In this document: piece after piece, positions 53,022 to 62,465 of the stretch | Layout: each line of letters starts with the position of its first letter | Numbering within the stretch: the first letter of the stretch is position 1 | NCBI RefSeq assembly: GCF_003935425.1 | Contig: NZ_RHQN01000001.1 | Location: 186,001-250,000, forward strand | DNA: 64,000 bases | Source of the DNA: Pseudomonas sp. v388 | GTDB lineage: Bacteria; Pseudomonadota; Gammaproteobacteria; Pseudomonadales; Pseudomonadaceae | Direction of reading: 5' to 3' | The notes under the pieces: generated by a model | Database searches by the model: none | The model's input: the letters and a program-made list of their open reading frames with translations, nothing else | What the model was told of the DNA's origin: nothing | Program-made: the position numbers and the translations under genes

Positions 53022-54740
53022 TCAGCTCTCGCCGCTGGACGACAACGGCGGGGTACGCGGCGGGATGACACGTTTGTTGCCCAGGGACTCGAACGCCGAG
53101 CCGAAGCGCAGCAGATTCGAGTCGTCATAGGCGCGCCCGGCAAACGTCAGCCCGACCGGCATGCCGATATCCGCCATCACCCCCATGGGCACGGTCACCG
53201 TCGGCACGCCCAGGTGGCGAATGGCAAGGTTGCCGTTGGCGACCCACACACCATTGCTCCAGGCGATATCGGCAGACACCGGGTTGACGTCGGCGTCCGC
53301 CGGCCCTACGTCAGCCACGGTCGGAAACAGAACGGCATCCAGACCCAGGTTTTCCATCCAGTCTTCCAGGTCGATCCGACGCGTCTGCTCCAGCCCGCGC
53401 AGGCCATCGGCCAGAGTCGGGATCTGGTTCCAGGCCGGGATGCCACGCTCGGCCATGCGCACGTATTCGTCCATGCCGGCCGCCAGCTCGTCTTCACGAT
53501 TGGGCAGGGTGCCGGGGTCGTGAGGGAAGATCTGCGCGCCGTCGACGTCGACCAGGCGATGCAGCGCCGGGTCGTTGTTAGCGCGCAGGAAGTCGTCGAA
53601 CGCCCAGGCCGACAGGCCCCACAGTTCGTCATGGAGAAACTCTTTGGACACCAGCCCGCGCGAGAAAACCGTAGGCGCGCCCGGCCGGTCGCCTTCGCAG
53701 TTCGACACCAGCGGGAAATCCACTTCAATCACCTGCGCGCCTGCGGCCTCAAGTGCTTGTCGGGCTTGCTGCCAAAGGTCGATCACCGAAGCGCGAGTGT
53801 GTATGCGCTGCCCGGTCGGGCCGCCGATGCCCGGTTTCTCGGCGGTGCCTGCTTCGGGATCGGCGTTGATGAACATGCGCGGCACGCCGAAGCGCTTGCC
53901 GGCCAGGTCGTGCGGGACGGCGACCAGCTCGGCGTAGGACGCCGGGCGCACCGAGGCGACACTGGGGAGCGGCACCCAGGGCTGCATGCGCCAGAGGTCG
54001 CCGCGAGTGTCGGGATCCTCGGCGACGATGACATCCAGCACTTCCAGCAGATCCGCCATGCTGCGGGCGTAGGGCACGACCACGTCCATGGTCGGGGTCA
54101 GCGGCCAGTTGCCGCGCACCGAGATCACCCCACGCGACGGGGTGTAGGCGCACAATCCATTGTTCGACGCCGGGCCTCGGCCGCTGGACCAGGTTTCCTC
54201 GGCCATGCCGAACGCGGCAAAACTGGCGGCAGTGGCGGTTCCGGCGCCATTCGACGAGCCGGAGGCGAACGGCGCGGTCAGGTAACCGGCGTTGTACGGG
54301 CTTTCCGCACGGCCATACACACCGCGCTGCATGCCGCCGTTGGCCATGGGCGGCATGTTGGTCTTGCCCAGGCAGATGGCACCGGCGGCGCGCAGCCGAC
54401 TGATGGTGAACGCATCACGCTGGGCAACCAGATTGACGAACGCCGGGCTGCCCGACGCGGCCGTAAGACCGGTCACCAGATAGCTGTCTTTGGCGGTATA
54501 GGGAATGCCGTCCAGAGGTCCCAGCGGTTTGCCGAGTGCGCGACGCGCATCGGAGGCCAGCGCTTCGTCGAGCGCAGCAGGATTACGCACCACCACGGCG
54601 TTCAGCGCCGTCGCGGTGTCGGGCGTGTCGTAGGCGTCGATTCGTGCCAGATATGCCTGCACCAGTTCAACGGCGGTGGTTTCGCCGGACTCCAGCGCAG
54701 CACGCAGTCGGGCGATGGAAACTTCCGTGACCTCGATCAT
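53022..54740 (-). CDS. amidase-signature hydrolase
   Basis: A 572-aa amidase-signature enzyme. The catalytic Lys is Lys84 ([11 protein letters not shown]), the Gly/Ser-rich [14 protein letters not shown] stretch supplies the cis-Ser, and the nucleophilic Ser is in the [15 protein letters not shown] region. ATG 54740 (MIEVTEVS) is taken as the start; the in-frame codon at 54770 has no ribosome site. It lies downstream of a LysR gene on the same strand and across from an MHS permease operon. It probably opens an amide or nitrile-derived amide; the substrate is unknown. Confidence 0.88.
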   Translation of the reverse strand: MIEVTEVSIARLRAALESGETTAVELVQAYLARIDAYDTPDTATALNAVVVRNPAALDEALASDARRALGKPLGPLDGIPYTAKDSYLVTGLTAASGSPAFVNLVAQRDAFTISRLRAAGAICLGKTNMPPMANGGMQRGVYGRAESPYNAGYLTAPFASGSSNGAGTATAASFAAFGMAEETWSSGRGPASNNGLCAYTPSRGVISVRGNWPLTPTMDVVVPYARSMADLLEVLDVIVAEDPDTRGDLWRMQPWVPLPSVASVRPASYAELVAVPHDLAGKRFGVPRMFINADPEAGTAEKPGIGGPTGQRIHTRASVIDLWQQARQALEAAGAQVIEVDFPLVSNCEGDRPGAPTVFSRGLVSKEFLHDELWGLSAWAFDDFLRANNDPALHRLVDVDGAQIFPHDPGTLPNREDELAAGMDEYVRMAERGIPAWNQIPTLADGLRGLEQTRRIDLEDWMENLGLDAVLFPTVADVGPADADVNPVSADIAWSNGVWVANGNLAIRHLGVPTVTVPMGVMADIGMPVGLTFAGRAYDDSNLLRFGSAFESLGNKRVIPPRTPPLSSSGES

Positions 54741-54914
54741 GCTGGTGTCCCGAAAATGGCCGCGACGCATTGGAATGGAAGGGCAGGCTGTCGCTGGAAA
54801 GAGGTGCTCATAAGGTTTTTCTCATCCGCTGTAACGCGATACGGGGAACTGAATCAGCGCTCAAGCTTATCTGGAGTGCTCGGTGCGGACAAAATTATTC
54901 AGTCTGAGCGGCGG

Positions 54915-55856
54915 CTAATTCTGGGCCAGGCGCTGTTCCAGGTTCTCGATAAACACCCGTTCGGCGCGGCTCAGTTTCTGCTCGCGGTTCCACAGCAGGT
55001 GGATGTCGACATCGGCGATCCCGTCATCCGGCGGCAGGCGCCAGAGCAGGCCATTGGCAACGTCGTCGGCCACCACGTGTTCCGGCAGGCAGCCCAGGCC
55101 GAAACCGGCGATCACCAGCCGCCGCACCTCTTCAAGGCTGGGTGAAGACGCGACGATGCGTCCGCTGAAGCCTTGCTGGTCACGGAAGATGGTCAGCGGC
55201 GAGAGCATGCCGCCGATCTGGTCGCTGGTGAAGCTGACGAAGTTCTCCGATTGCAGGTCGGTGTCGCTCAGATTGCTGCGGCCGAACAGTGAGTGATGGC
55301 GGCCGCAATAGAACGCATAGCGCTGGCGCAGAAACAGGCGTTGCTCCAGTCGCGGTTGCGGGCGGCGATTGAGGCTCAGGCCCAGGGTGGCGGTCTTTTC
55401 CAGCAGGGCGCTGACGATGTCCGAGCTGCGCATCACGTCGATTTCCAGGTCCACGCGAGGATGCCGGCGGTGAAAGTCGGCCAGAAACTCATCGAACCGG
55501 TCGGAGAAAATGCGGCTGATCATCAGCAGGCGCACCTTGCCGATCACTTCGTCGCCGGGCTGCTGCAGCGCGCTGCCCAGTTGCGACACCTGGCCGTACA
55601 TCTCGCCGGCGATGGCGAAGATCTGCTCGCCGGCTTCGGTCAGGTCGAAGCGCGGTCCGCGTCTCGCGATCAACTGGCAGCCCAGTTGTTCTTCCAGACG
55701 CCGCAGGGCCTGGCTGATCGCCGGCTGGGTAACGTGCAAACGCGCGGCGGCACGGCTGATGCTCAGTTCCTGGCCGATGACGCGAAAGGTGCGCAGCAGG
55801 TTCCAGTCCAGGCGGTCATTGAGCAGCGGATGAGCGTCGCGGCGAAGGTCGGGCAT
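54915..55856 (-). CDS. LysR-family regulator of the amine/amide cluster
   Basis: A 313-aa LysR regulator with a winged-helix domain at about residues 17-76 (LLRTFRVIGQELSISRAAARLHVTQPAISQALRRLEEQLGCQL) and an effector domain from about 105. It is divergent from the MHS permease operon across a 222-bp AT-rich gap and has the amidase gene 174 bp downstream, so it likely controls both. Confidence 0.9.
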   Translation of the reverse strand: MPDLRRDAHPLLNDRLDWNLLRTFRVIGQELSISRAAARLHVTQPAISQALRRLEEQLGCQLIARRGPRFDLTEAGEQIFAIAGEMYGQVSQLGSALQQPGDEVIGKVRLLMISRIFSDRFDEFLADFHRRHPRVDLEIDVMRSSDIVSALLEKTATLGLSLNRRPQPRLEQRLFLRQRYAFYCGRHHSLFGRSNLSDTDLQSENFVSFTSDQIGGMLSPLTIFRDQQGFSGRIVASSPSLEEVRRLVIAGFGLGCLPEHVVADDVANGLLWRLPPDDGIADVDIHLLWNREQKLSRAERVFIENLEQRLAQN

Positions 55857-56078
55857 GGCAAGTCTCGAATAATAAGCAGCATTTATAGTCGGAATAATAA
55901 ATAGAAATTTGACTAATCATAGCCCCGAGACGATAAATCTCGTCACCGACCAGCGCCGTCAGAGCGCGTCGTGCGACACCCTTTTTCTCCTGCCAAAACA
56001 ACAAACCCAAAGACGAAGGCGGTGTGACAACGTTGCGAGCGCAGTCGTTGTCAGACACCCTTCAAAGGAGCCTGACCC

Positions 56079-57404
56079 ATGAAGCCAACCGCTTCGCCTC
56101 AGCCACGCCGTGCTGCGGCTGCCGCGTTCATCGGTACGATGATCGAGTGGTACGACTTTTATATCTATGCCACCGCTGCGGCGCTGGTGTTCGGCCAGCT
56201 GTTCTTTCCCTCCGACGACAAACTGTTCAGCACCATGGCCGCGTTCGGCACCTTCGCAGTGGGGTTCTTCGCCCGGCCGTTGGGCGGTGTAGTGTTCGGC
56301 CATATCGGTGATCGCATCGGTCGCAAGAAATCCCTGGTCATTACCCTGATCATGATGGGCGTGGTCACCGTCTGCATCGGCTTGCTGCCGACCTACGCGC
56401 AGATCGGCGCCGCCGCTCCGGTGTTGCTGATTCTGTTGCGTATCGTGCAAGGCATCGCGGTGGGCGGCGAGTGGGGCGGCGCAGTATTGATGGCCGGCGA
56501 GCATGCGCCCAAGGGCCGGCGTAATTTCTTCGCTTCGTTCGCACAACTGGGCAGCCCGGCGGGATTGATCCTGTCCTTGCTGGCGTTCAGTGCCGTCACG
56601 CGGCTACCCGAGGAAGACCTGATGAGCTGGGGTTGGCGTCTGCCGTTCCTGGCCAGCGCGTTGTTGTTGGTGGTCGGGTTGGCGATTCGTCTGGGTGTCA
56701 GCGAGTCGCCGGAGTTTCTGGCTGAGAAGGAACTGGCCGACAAGACCCGCGCCAAGTCCGTCAAGAAAGAGCAGGCGCCGGTACTGGAAGTGCTCAAGTC
56801 CTCCTGGCGGCCGCTGCTGTTGTGCATCGGCGCCAATACGCTGGGCATTGCCGGTGTGTATTTCACCAACACCTTCATGATCGCCTACACCACCCAACAG
56901 TTGAGCCTGCCGCGCTCGCTGATTCTGGAGTGTCTGTTCGTCGTCGCCATCATTCAGTTCTGCATTCAGCCGGTGGCCGCGTGGATCGCCGAGAAAGTCG
57001 GCGCTACCCGGTTCCTGTGCGTGGTGTCGTTGCTGGCCATGGCTTCGCCGTACCCGATGTTCGTGCTGGTGAGCAGCGGTGAGGCACCGTTGATCATCGT
57101 CGGCATCGCCTTGGCGGTGGTGTGTATGGCGTCCTTCTACGCGGTGATCGCCGGCTACGTCAGCAGCATGTTCGAGACCCGCGTGCGCTACACCGCGATC
57201 TCGCTGGCGTATCAGGTCTGCGGCGCACTGGCCGGCGGCTTGACACCGTTGATCGGCACCTGGCTGGCGCATCAGTACGTCGGGCAGTGGTGGCCGATGG
57301 CGGTGTTCTACAGCGTGATCTCGGGGCTTTCGCTGGTCTGCGTGATGATCCTCGCGCGCCGCCATGCCGACGCCAACCGCCTGGAAATGGCACCTCAGTC
57401 CTGA
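56079..57404 (+). CDS. MHS-family (metabolite:H+ symporter) MFS transporter
   Basis: A 441-aa, 12-helix transporter. The MHS signature is visible: FIGTMIEWYDFYIYATAAALVF at residues 15-36, then FGHIGDRIGRKKSLVITL (about 72-90) and GEWGGAVLMAGEHAPKGRRNFFAS (about 128-151). Members import dicarboxylates, betaines or aromatic acids with protons. AAAGGAG precedes the ATG. It is the first gene of a three-gene operon with the M20 hydrolase and the deacetylase-like gene and shares a control gap with the LysR gene. Confidence 0.92.
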   Translation: MKPTASPQPRRAAAAAFIGTMIEWYDFYIYATAAALVFGQLFFPSDDKLFSTMAAFGTFAVGFFARPLGGVVFGHIGDRIGRKKSLVITLIMMGVVTVCIGLLPTYAQIGAAAPVLLILLRIVQGIAVGGEWGGAVLMAGEHAPKGRRNFFASFAQLGSPAGLILSLLAFSAVTRLPEEDLMSWGWRLPFLASALLLVVGLAIRLGVSESPEFLAEKELADKTRAKSVKKEQAPVLEVLKSSWRPLLLCIGANTLGIAGVYFTNTFMIAYTTQQLSLPRSLILECLFVVAIIQFCIQPVAAWIAEKVGATRFLCVVSLLAMASPYPMFVLVSSGEAPLIIVGIALAVVCMASFYAVIAGYVSSMFETRVRYTAISLAYQVCGALAGGLTPLIGTWLAHQYVGQWWPMAVFYSVISGLSLVCVMILARRHADANRLEMAPQS

Positions 57405-57421
57405 ATCGAGGAGACATCGCG

Positions 57422-58651
57422 ATGCTGACAATCAATGCGGACCGCCTGTGGGCAAGTCTGATGGACATGGCCGAAGTCGGCGCCACCGCTCGGGGTGGCA
57501 GTTGCCGCCTGGCGCTTGGCGAAGAGGACAAGGCCGGGCGCCAGCTGTTCGCAGGCTGGTGCCGGGAAGCAGGCCTGACGCTTAGTGTCGATGCCATCGG
57601 CAACCTGTTCGCCCGCCGCGCCGGAACCCAGGCCAATGCCGCGCCGGTGATGATGGGCAGCCATCTGGACACCCAGCCCGAAGGCGGGCGGTTCGACGGC
57701 GTCTACGGCGTGCTGGCAGGGCTTGAAGTGCTGCGGCGCCTTGACGATCTGGGAATCAAGACCCGCAAACCGCTGGAAGTGGCGGTATGGACCAACGAGG
57801 AGGGCGCGCGCTTCACACCGGCGATGCTCGGCTCGGCGGTGTTCACCGGCGCCATGGCGTTGGAAAAAGGCCTGGCAGCCACGGATGCCGACGGGATCAG
57901 TGTCGCTCAGGCGCTGGCCCGTACCGGCTACGACGGCGACCGGGCTTTGGGCGTGCCGGTGGATGCCTATTTCGAGGCGCACATCGAGCAAGGTCCGATC
58001 CTGGAAGACAACGGCAACAGCATCGGCGTGGTGACCGGCGGCCAGGCGATCCGCTGGCTGGACGTGCAGGTCGAAGGCATGGCTGCCCATGCCGGCACCA
58101 CGCCCATGGCGCTGCGCAGGGATGCGCTGTACGGCGCCGCGCAAATGATTCAGGCGCTGGAAACCCTGGCAGCCGATTTTGCCCCGCAAGGCCTGACCAC
58201 GGTCGGCGAACTGGATATTGCCAAGTCATCGCGCAACACCATTCCCGGCGTGGTGAAGTTCACCGTGGATTTGCGTCACCACCACGATGACGCCATCGAG
58301 GCAATGGAACAGCAGGTGCGCCTGCGTTTGCAGGACATTGCCGCCCAGCGCGGTCTGAACGTGGGCATTGCGCCGCACTGGATCAGCCCGGCCACACCGT
58401 TCGATGCCGAATGCGTCGGCCACGTGCAACAGGCCGTGGAGGCACTGGGTTATGCCCATCAGTCCATCGTCAGCGGTGCCGGGCACGACGCGATCCATTT
58501 GGCGCGGTTCTGCCCCACGGCCATGGTGTTTATCCCGTGCGTAGGCGGTCTGAGCCACAACGAAGCCGAAGATGCCCTGCCTGACGACGTGCGTCAGGGC
58601 ACCGACGTATTGCTCAATGCCGTGCTGGCGCGTGCCGGCCGGTCTGAATAA
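57422..58651 (+). CDS. Zn-dependent M20 hydrolase (N-carbamoyl-amino acid/allantoate amidohydrolase type)
   Basis: A 409-aa peptidase-M20 protein of the HyuC/AllC group. The metal site begins at MMGSHLDTQPEGGRFDGVYGVLAGLEVL (about 77-104), and the catalytic Glu is in AVWTNEEGARF. The acid/His pattern GAGHDAIHLARF closes the site near residue 350. It hydrolyses carbamoyl or ureido groups, releasing ammonia and CO2. ATG 57422 follows GAGGAG and the permease stop by 17 bp. Neighbouring genes suggest use of a ureido- or acyl-amine as a nitrogen source. Confidence 0.9.
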   Translation: MLTINADRLWASLMDMAEVGATARGGSCRLALGEEDKAGRQLFAGWCREAGLTLSVDAIGNLFARRAGTQANAAPVMMGSHLDTQPEGGRFDGVYGVLAGLEVLRRLDDLGIKTRKPLEVAVWTNEEGARFTPAMLGSAVFTGAMALEKGLAATDADGISVAQALARTGYDGDRALGVPVDAYFEAHIEQGPILEDNGNSIGVVTGGQAIRWLDVQVEGMAAHAGTTPMALRRDALYGAAQMIQALETLAADFAPQGLTTVGELDIAKSSRNTIPGVVKFTVDLRHHHDDAIEAMEQQVRLRLQDIAAQRGLNVGIAPHWISPATPFDAECVGHVQQAVEALGYAHQSIVSGAGHDAIHLARFCPTAMVFIPCVGGLSHNEAEDALPDDVRQGTDVLLNAVLARAGRSE

Positions 58652-58662
58652 GGAAAATCCCG

Positions 58663-59691
58663 ATGCGCAGCTTTTTTCATCCCGAACAACTCCTGCACCA
58701 TCCGCGCAGCTATTACTCCCGTGGGCAGATGCGCACGCCGCAGGAAGTGCCCGAGCGGGCGCAGAATCTGCTGATCGCCGCGAAGAACCTGGGCTTCGAT
58801 GTCGCCCAGCCTGCCGATCACGGGCTCGAACCGCTGCTGGCGGTGCACGGCGCGGCCTATCTGACCTTTCTCGAAGAAGCCCATCGACGCTGGAAGGAAG
58901 TGCCCGAAGACTGGGGCGAGGAGGTCATGTCGAACATTTTCGTGCGCGAACCCAATGCCTTGCGCGGGATTCTCGCCCAGGCAGGCCGCTATCTGGCCGA
59001 CGGCAGTTGCCCGGTCGGCGCGCTGACCTGGCGTTCGGCGTACTGGTCGGCGCAAAGCGCAGTGGCCGCAGCCAGAGCGGTGCTGGACGGCGAACCGGCG
59101 GCCTACGCACTGTGCCGTCCGCCCGGCCACCATGCTCGATATGAAGCGGCCGGCGGGTTCTGCTACCTCAACAACGCGGCGGTGGCTGCTCAGGTACTGC
59201 GCGAGCGATACCAGCGCGTCGCGGTGCTGGATACCGACATGCACCATGGTCAGGGTATTCAGGAAATTTTCTACGACCGTGACGACGTGTTGTATGTCTC
59301 GATCCACGGCGACCCGACCAACTTCTATCCCGGCGTGGCCGGTTTTGAGCAAGAGCGCGGCGCAGGCGCAGGCGAGGGCTTCAACGTCAATCTGCCCATG
59401 CCCCACGGCTCCAGCGAGGCGGTGTTCATGGACAAGCTGGAACAGGCGCTTGCGGCGGTCAGGGCGTTCGGTGCCGAGGTGCTGGTCCTGTCACTGGGTT
59501 TCGACATCTACGAGCTGGACCCGCAGACCAAAGTCGCCGTCACCCGTGAAGGTTTCGCACGGCTGGGTGAAAGGATTCGCAGCCTGGCGCTGCCGACGGT
59601 GATCGTTCAGGAAGGCGGTTATCACCTGGAGAGGCTTGAGAGCAACGCCCGCGCATTTTTTGTCGGCCCCGAGCACTGGCAACGCGTCTGA
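58663..59691 (+). CDS. acetylpolyamine amidohydrolase / histone deacetylase-family enzyme
   Basis: A 342-aa zinc deacetylase. The family markers CRPPGHHA (about 147-154), FCYLNNAAVAAQVL, and the zinc ligands Asp and His in LDTDMHHGQG (about 191-200) with Asp in LGFDIYELDP (about 283) are visible. Size and motifs match Pseudomonas AphA/AphB, which deacetylate acetylcadaverine and acetylputrescine. It begins 11 bp after the M20 hydrolase. It fits a nitrogen-scavenging operon for acylated amines, but substrate choice is not evident. Confidence 0.9.
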   Translation: MRSFFHPEQLLHHPRSYYSRGQMRTPQEVPERAQNLLIAAKNLGFDVAQPADHGLEPLLAVHGAAYLTFLEEAHRRWKEVPEDWGEEVMSNIFVREPNALRGILAQAGRYLADGSCPVGALTWRSAYWSAQSAVAAARAVLDGEPAAYALCRPPGHHARYEAAGGFCYLNNAAVAAQVLRERYQRVAVLDTDMHHGQGIQEIFYDRDDVLYVSIHGDPTNFYPGVAGFEQERGAGAGEGFNVNLPMPHGSSEAVFMDKLEQALAAVRAFGAEVLVLSLGFDIYELDPQTKVAVTREGFARLGERIRSLALPTVIVQEGGYHLERLESNARAFFVGPEHWQRV

Positions 59692-59817
59692 ACGCCCGCG
59701 CATTTTCGACGGACGGATGACCGTTCGTCGATCCATGCTGATCCGGCATCAACCGAACTGCTCCGGACCGCTCTAAACAGGTGACTTCAGCATTCCGCGT
59801 ACGAAAGGAGAACGCCC

Positions 59818-60063
59818 ATGCCTGTTTCCCATGATCTGTATCAGGATCTGCATTACCCTCGAGAAATCGTGCAACAACGTCGTCAGCATGATCCTGAACT
59901 GGACCGTCTGCTGGACGCCTACGTCGACATCGACAATCAGGTACTGGCGGCGGAGTCCATCTCGGCGGGCAATATCGACGACGATGGTATCCGGCTTCTC
60001 AAGGAACGGCGGCTGGCAACCAAGTACATGATCGAGCGGCAACTGGAGCGGGTCAGGGCCTGA
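59818..60063 (+). CDS. DUF465 (YdcH-like) coiled protein
   Basis: An 81-aa helical protein of the YdcH/DUF465 family (LYQDLHYPREIVQQRRQHDPELDRLLDAYVDIDNQVLAAE, LLKERRLATKYMIERQL). AAAGGAG precedes ATG 59818. The function is not established. It stands alone between the deacetylase operon and the SDR gene. Confidence 0.8.
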   Translation: MPVSHDLYQDLHYPREIVQQRRQHDPELDRLLDAYVDIDNQVLAAESISAGNIDDDGIRLLKERRLATKYMIERQLERVRA

Positions 60064-60141
60064 CCGCGCTGCACCAGGCCGGCCATGCGGAGTGTTCCTC
60101 GACGCTCCGCATGTCTTCCACAGCCGGCCCGGTGTCCGGCT

Positions 60142-60909
60142 CTACTCACCGGCCCGCGCGGCTGCCATCTGATCGTTGAAGCTTTTGAAGAACGCCGCGT
60201 AATCCCCCTTCGCTTCGGCATAGCGCAGCGGCTTGACCCGCTCCACCAGAATCTCCTCGGCATCCGGCGAGCTACGGAGAATTGCCATGACTTCGTCGAT
60301 GAACTCCTTGAGCGGCATGGCGTGGGGATCGTTGGCCTGCCGCTCGCCCATCAGGCTGGTCTGCACGTAGGGCGGCGCCAGTTCGTGGACTTTGACCGAG
60401 GTGTCCTTGAGCTGATAGCGCAACGACTGGCTGTAGGAGTGCACCGCCGCCTTGGTGGCGCAGTACGTCGGGTTCATCGCCAGCGGCACGAAGGCCAGGC
60501 CGGATGACACAGTGACAATCGCCGCATGGGGCTGTTTCAGGAAATGCGGCAGCAGCAAACCATCCAGGCGAATCGGCCCCAGGAGGTTGGTCGCCACGGT
60601 TTCGTCCAGCGCAGACGGCCCGGTTGTCAGGCGTTCGTTGCGCATGATCCCGGCGCTGTGGATGACTGCGTTCAGCCCAGGATAGTCCGCCAATAGCGCG
60701 GCGGCTGCTCGCTGGGTATCTTCGGCGTCGCTGATGTCCAGTACCGCATGCTGCATGCCGGGATTGGCCTCGCAGACTTCCTTCAATAACGCCTCGCGTC
60801 GCCCGGCGATGATGACCTGATTGCCGGCCGCCAGAAATGCCTCGGCCAGGGCGCGGCCGATGCCGCTGCCGCCGCCGGTGACCAACAGTGTGTTACCTGT
60901 GATATGCAT
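60142..60909 (-). CDS. SDR-family oxidoreductase controlled with HxlR
   Basis: A 255-aa short-chain dehydrogenase. The coenzyme site is TGGGSGIGRALAEAF (residues 11-25), NAG is read as HSAGIMRNERL (about 88-98), and the catalytic Tyr-Lys is PTYCATKAAVHSYSQSLR (about 151-168). ATG 60909 follows GGAG by 6 nt. It is divergent from an HxlR gene, the standard arrangement for redox-sensing or quinone-responding pairs. It probably reduces a carbonyl compound. Confidence 0.9.
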   Translation of the reverse strand: MHITGNTLLVTGGGSGIGRALAEAFLAAGNQVIIAGRREALLKEVCEANPGMQHAVLDISDAEDTQRAAAALLADYPGLNAVIHSAGIMRNERLTTGPSALDETVATNLLGPIRLDGLLLPHFLKQPHAAIVTVSSGLAFVPLAMNPTYCATKAAVHSYSQSLRYQLKDTSVKVHELAPPYVQTSLMGERQANDPHAMPLKEFIDEVMAILRSSPDAEEILVERVKPLRYAEAKGDYAAFFKSFNDQMAAARAGE

Positions 60910-60988
60910 ATCGAGCTCCACTGGTTGAGAGAGACTTGCCCGGTTCGGGCTGACCTGATCTACGATAGGGGCGTCGAGCGCTTGCGGG

Positions 60989-61015
60989 AAGTAGGCGCGC
61001 AAAAGTGCACTACTT
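60989..61015. promoter_or_regulatory. inverted repeat, candidate HxlR operator
   Basis: AAGTAG (60989-60994) and CTACTT (61010-61015) are perfect inverted arms separated by 15 bp. An AGTGCACT palindrome (61004-61011) overlaps the right-hand part. The site lies 15 bp before the HxlR start and 80 bp from the SDR start, in the only intergenic space of the divergent pair. Confidence 0.6.
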
Positions 61016-61029
61016 ACCGCAAGGAAACC

Positions 61030-61470
61030 ATGAACATGCCTGACCCGTTGCAACCTGCCAGACGCGACCCGCAATGGCCCCATGGCGCGCACGCCGTTGA
61101 TCCTGAGCTCGAAGCGCTGGTGCGCGAAATCATCGGTCGGATCGCGGACAAGTGGACCATGCTGGTGATTGAAGCACTGGCCGAGCAGGGTTGCCTGCGC
61201 TTTACCCAGTTGGCGGCGCAGGTCGGCAATGTCAGCCAGAAAATGCTGACCAAGACTGTGCGGCAGATGGAAGCCGACGGTTTGCTGACCCGCACGGTGT
61301 ATCCGGTGGTGCCGCCCAAGGTCGAATACCGCCTGACTGAAATGGGCATGAGCCTGGGTGAAGCATTCTGCGGTGTCTGGCTATGGGCTGAGCGGCATAG
61401 AGAAACCATCGAAGCCTCGCGTCGCCAGTACCAGGCGGCGGCCGAAGCAGCAGCCCGGCAAGCCTGCTGA
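61030..61470 (+). CDS. HxlR-family transcriptional regulator
   Basis: A 146-aa HxlR protein with the family's helix-turn-helix (LVREIIGRIADKWTMLVIEALAEQG, FTQLAAQVGNVSQKMLTKTVRQMEADGLL, VEYRLTEMG). ATG 61030 follows AAGGAAA. The N-terminal redox cysteine found in YodB-type members is absent here, so a thiol switch like that is not expected; only Cys residues nearer the middle and end are present. It probably represses the divergent SDR gene. Confidence 0.88.
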   Translation: MNMPDPLQPARRDPQWPHGAHAVDPELEALVREIIGRIADKWTMLVIEALAEQGCLRFTQLAAQVGNVSQKMLTKTVRQMEADGLLTRTVYPVVPPKVEYRLTEMGMSLGEAFCGVWLWAERHRETIEASRRQYQAAAEAAARQAC

Positions 61471-61727
61471 AAAACTCGGCGGGCCGGTTTGCAGAGAGGG
61501 CCTGAAGCCTGCGGGACGCCGCTTATTACCCAATCCAGGCGCTGGCCTCCCCGCGAGCGCCCTCAAGATTCCGTCCATCTCCCCGATATCGTTCATCACC
61601 AGGCCATCGCGCTGAACTTCGCCGTGGCGCGGACGGTCATCATATCGACACCCAGGGGGCGCACCATGGGTCGAGAGTATCCATGGTGCCTGGTCTTTCA
61701 AGCGTAAGCAGGCCAGAGGCATCGAAC

Positions 61728-62150
61728 ATGGGGGCAATGGAGTCAGTGAGCTCGAAACAGACCGGTCTCAAAAGACGGGCGACGGTGATTTGCCGCGATG
61801 AGCGCGAGATTCTCTTCGTGCGCAAGCGCAACGCCAAATGGAATCTGCCCGGTGGCCGTGTGGAAACCGGTGAAACGCCGTTGCAGGCCGCGATTCGCGA
61901 AATGGCCGAAGAAACCGGCATGACCTTCGATCAGCTGTCCTACGTGGCTCAGTATCAGGAAGAGCGCGTCATCCACTTTCTCTTCGAGGCGCGCCGCACG
62001 GGTCAGCAGGTTGCGCGGCCATGCAACGAGATCGAGGATTGCCGCTGGTTCAGCGCCGAGGATCTGGAAAAACGCAAGGTACGTGGCCCGATCAGGACCT
62101 TGCTCAAAGAATGTGTGGGCGAGGGCGCCGCCGCTGGTGCCGGGCGATAG
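61728..62150 (+). CDS. Nudix hydrolase
   Basis: A 140-aa Nudix enzyme with a full Nudix box GRVETGETPLQAAIREMAEETGM (about residues 44-66; GX5EX7REUXEEXGU). It cleaves nucleoside diphosphate-linked substrates with a divalent metal. ATG 61728 with AGAGG about 9 nt upstream is preferred, ATG 61737 is possible. Its substrate is unknown. It is transcribed convergently with the small hypothetical gene. Confidence 0.88.
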   Translation: MGAMESVSSKQTGLKRRATVICRDEREILFVRKRNAKWNLPGGRVETGETPLQAAIREMAEETGMTFDQLSYVAQYQEERVIHFLFEARRTGQQVARPCNEIEDCRWFSAEDLEKRKVRGPIRTLLKECVGEGAAAGAGR

Positions 62151-62171
62151 GTCAACCGACGACCGATGGCG

Positions 62172-62465
62172 TCACCTTTGCGAGGCGGCAGCCTCGGCCA
62201 CCTGTGAGCGGATGTTTTCCACGTATTGCGCCTTCAGCTTTTCTGCCAACGGCCCTAATACAGGGTTGGACTTGAAATGCTCGAATCGAGTGTCGATGGC
62301 TTCGATGATCTGACTGATCGCCAGTTTGATGCTGCGCGGTTCGGCAGGATCGCAGGTAATCCCTGCCAGCTCCGTGTCCAGCGTCTTGAGGACGGATTCA
62401 GCTTGCTGTAGCTGGGTGCGCAGTGCATCGAGTGGTGCCACGATCCTGGACTCCATGTCGGACAT
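62172..62465 (-). CDS. small hypothetical helical protein
   Basis: A 97-aa, mostly helical protein (LDALRTQLQQAESVLKTLDTELAG, IEAIDTRFEHFKSNPVLGPLAEKLKAQYVENI). It has no signal or known motif. The start at 62465 (MSDMESR) is a choice; a Met at 62492 is in the same frame and neither has a good ribosome site. It is convergent with the Nudix gene with a 21-bp gap. Confidence 0.5.
   Translation of the reverse strand: MSDMESRIVAPLDALRTQLQQAESVLKTLDTELAGITCDPAEPRSIKLAISQIIEAIDTRFEHFKSNPVLGPLAEKLKAQYVENIRSQVAEAAASQR

Noticed and set aside
52953-55145. 730-aa open frame antisense to the amidase and LysR genes
   Set aside because: It spans two real genes and an intergenic region, has Arg/Gly/His-rich low-complexity composition and no recognisable motif.
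59763-59775. 13-bp CCGGACCGCTCTA also present at 28681-28693
   Set aside because: Too short for a claim; it may be chance in GC-rich sequence or a trace of a REP-type element.
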